Below, one piece after another: positions 55,088 to 64,000 of a DNA stretch of 64,000 bases (position 1 is the first letter of the stretch; each line of letters starts with the position of its first letter). The stretch is from positions 25,639,617 through 25,703,616 of the forward strand of contig OZ025207.1 of the NCBI GenBank assembly GCA_964019055.1, written 5' to 3'. This stretch comes from Anthopleura xanthogrammica (Eukaryota; Cnidaria; Anthozoa; Actiniaria; Actiniidae). The notes below the pieces were generated by a model. That model worked only from the letters and a program-made list of their open reading frames with translations. It was not told the origin of the DNA and did not search any database. A program made the position numbers and the translations under genes.

Positions 55088-55283
55088 ATGTATTTCTTGT
55101 CTTGTTTTGCCGTTTTTTGGGGGGAGTTTTTACATAGGGTTAACCTCATAACTTCCTTTCAAGTCGCCTATTATTTAGCTTTATTGTCCGATTTGTATCG
55201 CCTTTTGCTTGTATTTGCTCTTAATTTTACTAGTTGTCAACAATTTATTTGCGATTTGAATAAACTATGTATGTATGTATGAT
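55088..55283 (+). mobile_element. Probable LINE 3' end
   Basis: TTTGCGATTTGAATAAACTATGTATGTATGTATG looks like a non-LTR 3' terminus with short tandem TATG repeats in place of poly-A. Upstream frames are short and give no protein motif. Confidence 0.4.
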
Positions 55284-55489
55284 GGGAATTTAGCGTTATA
55301 GCCCCTCACAAAGACTCGGTGTTTTACAAAGGTAACTAGTGTAAAAATCTAAAAGTAAAATAGAACTAATTAATACAGTATGAAAACCTTTTAGCTGCCT
55401 ATCTCGTTTAGCTTTCTAGCTGTTTTAGGTAGCTGTGCTCTTTTCTCGCAATTTTTATATATTATTTGATGTAATTTTCATTTTCTTTA

Positions 55490-55501
55490 AAGTGCAAATA
55501 A

Positions 55502-55538
<37 letters not shown>
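55490..55538 (+). mobile_element. LINE-like 3' tail with (TTG)n
   Basis: AAGTGCAAATAAATTGTTGTTGTTG... is the kind of simple-repeat tail left by CR1/L2-type insertion; about 12 TTG units. Confidence 0.45.
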
Positions 55539-55539
<1 letters not shown>

Positions 55540-55769
55540 AATGAACTAACTATTCTTAGACTCGCAAATGAACATACCAATATATTAGCTAGATTTTGCT
55601 AGGGGAGAACTGAGAGAAAGTACTAAATAAATGAAAAAGTTTTGGGTCGATTTGAAACTTGTTCAGGGTTTCTGACTTTTTTATGTCATCGGGTAAACCG
55701 GGGGTAAAGCATTTCTCTTGGAGCAAACAATAACTTCCTTTGGTAGGGTCAAAGTCAATCTCGTTCCAA

Positions 55770-56300
55770 GAGCCTGCGGTTCTCCTGGTCAGCACCGAGA
55801 AATGGGAGAAACGGGGAAACAGATTTCAGTTCTATATCTGATTAGACTTCCGGTTCTTGCATTGCGCATGCCCGTAGTTATTTCCGGTATTATGATGACA
55901 AGCTGGAATTTGTCCAATAAGAGTATTTCTCTCGACTAATTTCCGGTTTCTTTATTATTTCGTCGAGAAGCAATCAAGGCCCTCTAAAAATCCTTTTCCC
56001 AGAGTCCCCCTCAGTTTCTCGGTGCTGGTCAGATTAACATGCAGGAGGCGGCACAACACTTTTCTCGTCTTTCCTTCGCCGTTCCTTCTCACTTTGAAAG
56101 ACCTATCCCTCCGTTCCCAGAGCCTGCGTTTTTGCTGGTCAGCAGCAAAACATACTTGTTTCCATGGCCCAAAATGCACTTGTCGAGAGAGGACTGGAAT
56201 CTAGCCCTAAACCTTACCTAAACCGTATGTTAGATAACCTTTATAGCTGTTAATACGTATTTTTCCCTCGTAAAATAAAGTTTATTGTATTGTATTGTAA
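55770..56300. repeat. MITE-like inverted repeat and a LINE 3' tail
   Basis: CTGGTCAGCACCGAGAAA (about 55775) and TTTCTCGGTGCTGGTCAG (about 56014) are inverted repeats about 240 bases apart. At 56225-56298, GTAAAATAAAGTTTATTGTATTGTATTG is a typical non-LTR 3' tail. Confidence 0.45.
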
Positions 56301-57035
56301 ACTACCCTGGGCACCAGAGGTTATATTCTCGTGGGTTTAACGAACGAGCGCCGACTTTCCGTAAAACAGTAGTTATATAAACGCCGAAGCGAGAACAAAT
56401 AGACACTAGATCCCAGGGTAACCCTAAACCTAACCAACCCTAGAATCGAATTCCAATCCTTTCTCGAAGAACAGCAGTTTGGGCTATGGAAACAAGTGTT
56501 CACCTTCTGGTAGCGAGTTTGTGTCTCTGATTGAAGTATTTTTATTCAGGTTATTTCATCGACCCATCTTTCGTTCTCCCTCCCTCCCCTCCTCCCTCCC
56601 TCTCTCTCTTTTCTTTCTTTCTCTTCTTTTTCTTTCTATTTTTTTTTGTAGCAAAAACCAAAGTGGCTTTAGAGGTCCAATTCATTATGGTCTAATATCT
56701 CTCTTAACGTCGGTAATTCCCTTGTTTCGCACTGCGCATTTGTCTGCGCATAGGACTGAGAGTATGGAACTTTGAACTTTGCACTTTGAACTTTATTTTT
56801 AATTGGTGCCATTTTTCTACATAAATACATTTACAGTTTGTAAAATTCCTTATTCTGGGGCACACGCTTATTGTAAGAGCCAGGGGCTGATCTACACAAT
56901 TAGCTAGCTTGTATTGAAAATATAGTGACTTGTAAAGGTCAGGAGTGAATGAGATATAAATATCATATGAATCATAGAGATACGGGAAACGAGTGAATAA
57001 AAATATCAGGCTCTTAAAATATGATAATTTGTCTA
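56301..57035. other. Intergenic DNA, nothing coding identified
   Basis: It contains a pyrimidine-rich stretch (56575-56650) and otherwise no recognisable unit. Confidence 0.4.
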
Positions 57036-57490
57036 ATTAATAATTTGCTTTTTTTTGAAAATAGATTTTCTTGATTTCTTTAACACTTCATCAAGAAAGT
57101 TCCAAATTGTTGCACCAGCAAATTTCACATGGAATTCCCCATAATTAGCATGTGGAATTGAATAATTTAACTTTGAAGCTTAAATCTAGTATTATAATTA
57201 TGTCTTTGACTGACAAATGAGAAGAAGCTAGTAAAATAGGGAGATAACCATGATGAAAGTCACACATGAAACTAGCAGTTTGGTATACAATGAGATCATG
57301 AAATTTTAAAATTTTAAGTTTAATGAAGAGAGGGTTTGTATGATGTCTAAAATCAGCAAATGTCATAAGCCTTATAGCTCTTTTCTGTAGAATGAAGAGA
57401 GGATTTACATTTGAAACATATGTGTTTCCCCATGCTACAACACCATAAGTGAGATAGGGGTTAATAAGTGAATAGTACAGGCTAATGAGA
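57036..57490 (-). pseudogene. LINE reverse transcriptase C-terminal fragment
   Basis: On the minus strand the frame reads LYYSLINPYLTYGVVAWGN, NPLFILQKRAIRLMTF and then FKVKLFNSTC before a stop at 57145. The next frame continues with YGEFHVKFAGATIWNFLDE ... SIFKKKQIIN. This is the usual C-terminal part of Jockey/CR1/L2-type RTs. A frameshift and the missing palm domain show it is dead. Confidence 0.75.
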
Positions 57491-60237
57491 ATACTTTTAG
57501 TGACCGTATGACGTAACTAAATTTCACTTTCTTCTCTTTTTTGACTCGAGAGATTAACACTCATGAAACTCACCTCAGTCTCCTCTCGGAGAAATGTCAG
57601 TTTTGACCCGATTTTTATGGAATTTTCACGAGAGATCTTCTCGAAAACGAAAAAGATAACCACCATATTTTATTTCATATTATGAGTTAGACTCAATCAT
57701 AGGATCCTATTGTAGACAATCCACTTGCGAAATATGAAGAAATGCAATCCTCGAACGTGAACGGGAATGGTGACCCCCTCTTTTTATTACAGTTTTGAAG
57801 CCCATGACTCAACAAAAAGATATACAAAGTTCGTTTGGAAAAATGATATTTCTCCTTCTATTTCAAGGGAATCTCCTTAAACCAGATCGTTTATCAAAGG
57901 CAATATATATCCAACCTCATCAGGGCTCGAGAAAGTACGAGGTAAAACCGCGCTGGTATCCAGTATAGACTCCCTGTGGTTTACCGTGATAGATAATTAC
58001 GACATCTGGGTAATTTCAACGGACGGAAAAAATATAGCATTCAAGTCTATATTTTGGTGGCATATTTATACTTATGTTTAATGTATAGAAATCACTTAAA
58101 GCCGTAGAAAAAAATTTACACGACAATAACTTTTTGAATGCAGTAGATGTCATGGGTTTTATCACACTTGAAAATTAGAAAATTAGAATAATTCAGTTGC
58201 AAAAACAATATATTTGAGTGAACATTTCTTTTAAAGTCGTCTCTGTCCTATTATTCTCACGATATTTCTCGCTAAATAACTCTTTAATCTATAATCAGAA
58301 TTTATAATAGCCCTGTGAAAATGAATGTTTACTGCAAGACAAGAGACAAGACAAGAAAAGAAGAAGAAAAAAACTTGCTCACAAAAGAAATTACCTGACC
58401 ACTCTCGAGCTTACAATGTAAATTTACCAATCCACATGAATGGGGTTTCCCGGGGTTTGAGCTATTTATCCAACAGAATGAAACTAGACCACCAAACGGT
58501 ACCGAGATATGAAGATATTTGAGCAAATAAAGCAGACCAATGAGCACTCGACTTCAAATGGTGCTGGTCACAGGTGCATTTGAGAGCGGAAAAAACAATA
58601 TCTCATTAACATATGACTATATCCTCTCATAACAACGCATTGTAAACGTGGTGACTCAGTGTGAAAAATCGCTTACACGACCAGCCTAAAACGACTAACT
58701 TTGCCAGGACTTTATATTATCATTCAGTCTTGAAGACAATTCTTCACTCGAAGGAGCCTTTTTAAGGTAACGTAAACGACATTTATAAAGAACTTTTTTA
58801 CTTTTTTTGAACATGTTTAGATTGTATTGCTTGTTTATATTTTTTTCCTCGTTTTTAATGCTTATAAACGGCCCTCCTGGCCATCTTATCACGCTTTTTA
58901 CAAGTTGAATGTAATGATAAAAAGTCTCAGAGCCACATTTATATTCTTAATTATAACATCTTGGATGCGAAAAACTGGGAGAGACATATCATTCAACGCA
59001 ATAAATACGTAGAAAATTAAAAGATGAATTTATATTTTTATGCGCCATGCTGTTTTCTTGATTCAATTTCAAGAAATAAAGCTCGAAAATCTCTATTTTC
59101 CTTTTTTCCCTCAAGAAATAAAAAACATTAATTTAGAAAATTTTAAGATAGAAAATGAAATCGAAAGATGGATTTAGTGTTCGAAGAAGTCCCACGAGAA
59201 AGTATCACTTTCATATAACTATACTTTTTTCAAAATAAAACAAAACTGTATAGCTTTCTAAGCTTGTCTTCCTTATTTATATAATCACTGTTTTACTGGT
59301 CATGAGCTGACCACAAACTGAAACGAACGAAAACCGACGGAAAACAAAGACATTTTTCTTTTTATTAGGTTTTGCCCCGTAGATACTTCATGTATAGGAA
59401 AACCCTCCTGCAGTAATGGAGATTTTTCCAAGAAATTGTGTAACTAATTTAATTTCCAATTTTCAAAACAGAATAGTTTGAAAATTATACTGAGATGCTC
59501 ACTCGCTTGGCCACCAAGTACAATGATTAAGCTAACCCAGAAGAGCTGCTAGATAGATGATAGTGAAGCTAGTTTGTCAAAGCCCCTGATTAACATTGAA
59601 GATGCAAAAAATTCTACCATACATGAAGTATGTTGCTTAACATATGGACTACATCTTCAACCAAGCTGGCCACGGGCGCCCAGTTAGGCATTCATCATTA
59701 TTTTTAACATGACACAAAAATCTTAAGATCTTGAATTATTTAATGGGATTGAAGGAAAATACTATAGGACTTTCTAGTAGAATTTTACACCTTTTAGACC
59801 CTTTGGGAGCCAAAAGAAAATGACTCTTTTCTCTTTGGGAATAAAAGACTTAATATGTAAATGTTATTCACTACATTTGATTCCAGATAGGGATTTGGTT
59901 ACCCTTGTTGACATAGGGTTTTTTTTTTTTTTTAAATCAGCGAAAAAAATCCCTCTGGAACCCATGCAGGGTAGGATTTTGTTCATGCAGTCAGGATCAT
60001 TTAGCAAGAGATGGCGGGTTGTCAACACCTGATCAAGCTAAGGCCTCGCTTGCTATCAAATAACTAAAACGGCTGAAGACTTTCAGCTGGGCTTCTAGCA
60101 GCTAAAATAACTAGTGGCTCTATGACAGCGAGTTTCTTAATTGGACTACGGTAGGCTTTGAGCTCAGAAATTTCCTAAAGACAATTGCTCGAACCATTTG
60201 AGAATTTCTCGGGATTTCTCAAGCCCAGTTCTCTAAA
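57491..60237. other. Long intergenic AT-rich stretch, no gene identified
   Basis: Frames are short, on both strands, and without motifs. Codon-like composition does not stand out. No bounded element could be defined apart from a T run at 59921-59934. Confidence 0.45.
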
Positions 60238-60441
60238 GGCTCAGATACACGGTGCAACATTGCTTGCAACATTTTGATTACAGTACTATTTCAGCAGCCA
60301 AAACAGGGAAAATCTCGATTTTTCCGATTAATTTACGAGGATAACACCAATGACATAAACAAAATAAAACAGACATTCCAATTTTTATATTCTAGTGTGA
60401 TGTTGCATGCAATTTGCACGCAATGTTGCACCGTGCGCACG
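60238..60441. mobile_element. MITE with CACGGTGCAACATTGC termini
   Basis: CACGGTGCAACATTGCTTGCAACAT at about 60250 is mirrored by ATGTTGCATGCAATTTGCACGCAATGTTGCACCGTG ending at about 60435. It is non-coding. Confidence 0.7.
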
Positions 60442-60578
60442 TTCATCACGAAAGCTTTCAACTGATGGCGGACCATCAGGTGTATAGTTGGTTTGAAATG
60501 TTCCATTATAGAACCGTTCTTGTCTCGATTTCACCAACCGGTTTTTCTGGACAAATGGAAAGCACCCCTGAGACAAGC

Positions 60579-60936
60579 GTAGAAGTAGAAGTAGAAGTAG
60601 AAGTAGAAGTAGAAGTAGAAGTAGAAGTAGAAGTAGAAGTAGAAGTAGAAGTAGAAGTAGAAGTAGAAGTAGAAGTAGAAGTAGAAGTAGAAGTAGAAGT
60701 AGAAGTAGAAGTAGAAGTAGAAGTAGAAGTAGAAGTAGAAGTAGAAGTAGAAGTAGAAGTAGAAGTAGAAGTAGAAGTAGAAGTAGAAGTAGAAGTAGAA
60801 GTAGAAGTAGAAGTAGAAGTAGAAGTAGAAGTAGAAGTAGAAGTAGAAGTAGAAGTAGAAGTAGAAGTAGAAGTAGAAGTAGAAGTAGAAGTAGAAGTAG
60901 AAGTAGAAGTAGAAGTAGAAGTAGAAGTAGAAGTAG
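60579..60936. repeat. (GTAGAA)n hexanucleotide array, about 60 copies
   Basis: The 6-bp unit repeats without visible error for about 358 bases. It generates false frames of poly-(Val-Glu) on the plus strand and poly-Leu on the minus strand. Confidence 0.97.
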
Positions 60937-61740
60937 ACTTAGTGCAATTAAGTTACTATAGTCAGAAAAAGAAGATAAAACCGAAAGGTAGAAGCTAATT
61001 ATAAAACGAATCATAAAATGACTATCATTAAAGTTTCTTGATAATGAAGTCATAACGACTTAAAAGAAACTGAGAAAGATTAACTGAGAAAAAAGAAAAC
61101 GGGCCGAGTAAAACTCAAAACTGATAATTAAGCCGGGCTCAGCATATTCGAGAGGCTTCGACTTATAGGTCAAAAATGAAGCTCTCTATGCGACATTTTT
61201 CTACATGGGCAGATATTTATGATATTCGTAAAAATTCTGTCCTTTTTTAATTAGTGAAAAACAGTCAAGAGTAAAATCGCGGAAGTCGACCAATATCGAT
61301 ACCTTCTGGCTCACTGAGAAGACTGAACATCAGGGACCGTGACCTAGGAGCTAATATCATCGCAAGTTCAATATGCTCGAGATCACTTGAATTTCGTCTT
61401 TAGACTGAAAAAGGGCCAGCAACTTCGAAAATTTACCAGAATTATAACAAAAATCGAGTAAAAACTCTAAAGTATATTCAAAAATGTGTTTCAAAAACTT
61501 TGAAAATCTGGTCGGAAATTCGGCCCCGCTCACTTCCGAAACCGGCCATACCGAAGCTGTTCAGCCGTGAGCTAAACCGTAGCTCGAACTGGAATATTTA
61601 TAAAAATAAAAAATAATAATAATGAAAATTAAGATTTAAAGATGGAATATGCAAAATATAATTGTATGTGTTAATAAAACGAGTAAATGAAAGAAAAAAA
61701 GAAAGAAATTATTCCGGCTGAGATGGACTTGGACCGGACG
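60937..61740. other. Intergenic DNA, nothing identified
   Basis: No exon or bounded repeat is recognised. Confidence 0.4.
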
Positions 61741-61932
61741 TGACGCCCGGCATGTACGTCATACATCAATGTCAGGAATATTATTTCGTCGCTGTATAAA
61801 TAATTCATATTCAACGCTGGTTAAAATAGAACTCGTTGAAAAAAAGTGCTGTAGTAATGGAGATACGATTCTGTTGAATTCCTAGACTGGTGTTTAAGTA
61901 TTTGTGGTCTAAAACTGCTTTGGATTGAACAG
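61741..61932 (+). promoter_or_regulatory. TATA promoter and non-coding exon 1 of the gene at 62.1 kb
   Basis: TATAAATA lies at 61795-61802, with a CRE-like TACGTCAT about 40 bases before it (61755-61762). Transcription would start near 61826. The inferred first exon ends GAACAG at 61932 before donor GTAATG, and the next acceptor is TTTTGTCCGCAG at 62101. Confidence 0.5.
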
Positions 61933-62101
61933 GTAATGGCGTCGTTGGTTCGTGGTTTATGTTTTGGGCTTCAGGTTTCACCGAAAGTATTCTAGACGCT
62001 GGTTTACAAAACCCAGCTTAAAACCGATCTATTATCTCGCTTTATGTTCATTCTTTGTTTATTGGGAGTCTTCTAATCTAAACATCTTTTTTTGTCCGCA
62101 G

Positions 62102-62372
62102 ATGAGGGGCTTAATGTCCAGTGAGCAAACCCTGAAATGGTCCTTTTGGCTCTCACGAGCTTTGCTTTGTTCGAGCGTCGTCTTCTCGAATTTCCCGACC
62201 ACCGTCTCTTCGTCGGACAACACCACAACCGCATCTCCTCCTTATTCTACTCACTCACCAAATATATCTGTGTTTAGCTGCAAATGGGAGGACTTAAAGT
62301 TCCCTATAACTTATGGGACAGGGATTGCTTGTGCTCTATCAGTCATCGTTGGTGGGTTTGAGCTGTTTGTTG
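62102..62372 (+). CDS. First coding exon of an unidentified membrane protein, partial
   Basis: The exon begins exactly with ATG after the acceptor (MRGLMSSEQTLKW) and ends at TTTGTTG/GTAAGT (62372, phase 1); the remaining exons are outside the window. Residues about 12-35 (WSFWLSRALLCSSVVFSNF) look like a signal peptide. A Ser/Thr/Pro-rich segment with N-glycosylation sites (NTT, NIS) follows, then a conserved-looking ISVFSCKWEDLKFPITYGTG leading into a membrane helix (IACALSVIVGGFELFVG). The last part is faintly like the start of the TMEM198/DUF4203 multi-helix domain, which I would not rely on. Confidence 0.5.
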
Positions 62373-63613
62373 GTAAGTAAGATCTTCCATCTTGAGCTCA
62401 AAATTTTCTTTCTAGAATTTTTATATCAAGTCAGTTTTAAACGTAAATTTTCCTGACCTTAGAGGTCGGGATAGATCTATTAACCTGAGTTAGAATTTTG
62501 TTTCTGTAAGCTTATGTAGACACCGTTGTGTGTCGTAGATTGTGAAATTCGTAGAAAACCAAAGCTTAGAAATTGCTTTTTTGAAATTGCTTTTCTGTAT
62601 ACAAATTATCTTCGTATAAAGCTAAGGGTTTCTAAAAAATACATGTGATGTCTTAAGGCTTATGCTAAAAAAATAAAAGCCTAGCAAAGAATGATCAATC
62701 TCTTTATCCCTTAAGCCTTTGTTTTTGATAGATTTTATTGTTTCTGTAACCACCTCATCTAAAATCCAACAAAAAATCATATCCTAGCATTTAGACATTT
62801 TTTGCAGTGTGATTGTTACCCTCGAAACAAGTTGTTTCGTTGTCATCACAATGGCACCGTCATTAAGTGAAGTGTGTAAAATGTACTGAAGCATTAAAGG
62901 GGAGGAGCTTGACGTACATCTGTCATTTACAGTCAGACGACAGGTCTCACTTTTGAACTTCCTGTCTGTATTACAAAGATTAATTTTCACCTTCACACTT
63001 TGTTATGCGGATTTTTAGTATGTTTTTAATGATTGAATCCATGTTAGAGTTGCTTACAGTAAAAACAAATTACTGAATACTGTAGAATTATAATATGTAT
63101 TTGTGTAATCTTGTTAAATTCAAAGGTTTCGATCTAATCAAACATGTCCAAGCCCCTTTAGACCCACTCCAGCTATAAATATTTAATTTTTTTCACATCA
63201 TAGCATCGTTGTTCTGGATTTTTATATCCAGATCTGTATGCATTCATGAATTCTTGTCAAATTAAGGATTAATGTACAGTGCAGGGTGTATGAGTGCACA
63301 GGGTATAATTATTCCCATTAAAATTTCATCTCTCATCATACAGTATACCATCCATTATAATCCCCATTATAATTCCTGGACTTCTGCTCATTCATAAGAG
63401 TTTTTTGATGGGATTTTAACCAGGAGGGCTTATATTAGGGCCTAGGACTTATGGACAGGGTAATGAAGAGGTTTTCCGTGATCCATGATTCAGCCTTTTT
63501 TGGACCATGATTCTGAAATTCAAAAAAATAAGCAGTGATTCTTCACTGACTGAATTTCAATCCCCTCATGATGCATGATCTGCTTATTTTGAAGACCATG
63601 ATTCATGATTTCT
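62373..63613. other. Intron or intergenic DNA, nothing identified
   Basis: It is presumably the next intron of the gene starting at 62.1 kb. No exon with good splice sites and frame is recognised. Confidence 0.4.
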
Positions 63614-63895
63614 TAGAGCTTTATTATTCTCTAGGTCTATCCTCATTACCTATAGTCTATATATACCTAGCCTGTATATCTAGCTTTCAATGAGTCTTGA
63701 TTTTGTAGAGCTTCATTATTCTCTAGGTCTATCCTCATTACCTATAGTCTATATATACCTAGCCTGTATATCTAGCTTTCAATGAGTCTTGATTTCGTAG
63801 AGCTTTATTATTCTCTAGGTCTATCCTCATAACCTATAGTCTATATATACCTAGCCTTCATATCTAGCTTTCAATTAGTTTTGTTTTCGTAGAGC
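63614..63895. repeat. 92-bp tandem repeat, three copies
   Basis: AGAGCTTTATTATTCTCTAGG starts copies with a 92-base period (CTCTAGG at 63629, 63721, 63813). Copies are nearly identical; the third decays after TTCATATCTAGC. Confidence 0.9.
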
Positions 63896-64000
63896 TTTTT
63901 ATTATTGTTATTGAAGATTTTTATTATACTTATTGTTTTCGTGATTGTAAGGGCAATGAGACCCAGTTGTGGTGCCTTAGAACTGTTTATTATTATTATT

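Noticed and set aside
56210..56440. Telomere-like CCCTAAACC stretches
   Set aside because: Only isolated CCCTAAACC-type words occur, not a tandem array.
60385..61053. Long poly-Leu and poly-(Val-Glu) frames
   Set aside because: Both are translations of the pure (GTAGAA)n array on the two strands.

Overview
The window is metazoan nuclear DNA, most likely from an anthozoan cnidarian (coral or sea anemone relative). It has GT-AG introns, an animal-type SLC22 transporter gene split into nine exons, TATA promoters, long microsatellites and a dense population of DIRS-like and LINE retrotransposons, tRNA-headed SINEs and fold-back MITEs. The species assignment is inference from the style of the repeats; there is no bacterial-type operon, rRNA or CRISPR array.

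Layout. 1-1.1 kb: the 3' part of a DIRS-like retrotransposon. 1.1-2.95 kb and 9.5-32.6 kb: a partly tandem, partly inverted segmental duplication. Its repeated unit carries a hAT-like MITE, an AT-rich block, a tiny secreted-peptide gene (minus strand, with TATA box, non-coding exon 1, intron and single coding exon), a promoter-distal module, a 57-bp minisatellite and a 780-bp TIR element. Six peptide-gene copies have an open coding exon and one has lost it. 2.95-9.5 kb is unrelated repeat-rich DNA with three SINEs and large palindromes. 15.2-17.7 kb holds a LINE fused to an inverted 670-bp piece of the unit. 32.6-35.9 kb is a three-level nest of transposons. 39.36-52.86 kb is an apparently intact SLC22-family transporter gene; a degraded DIRS-like element fills its intron 2 and many MITEs fill its other introns. 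53-61 kb is MITEs, LINE tails and a LINE fragment. 61.8-62.4 kb holds the promoter and first coding exon of another membrane-protein gene running off the window.

The most interesting system is the peptide family. Every intact copy encodes the same 21-residue signal peptide, then an almost completely different 10-14 residue core, then (in five of six) a Lys-Arg site and a conserved basic tail. Copies with identical DNA on both sides of the core have unrelated cores. That is the pattern of rapidly diversifying secreted effectors or signalling peptides. I do not recognise the family.

A second notable signal is in the 3' region of the DIRS-like element: four consecutive hairpins share the same 7-nt loop (ATTAYGA) but have different, internally complementary stems, so the fold seems to be conserved rather than the sequence.
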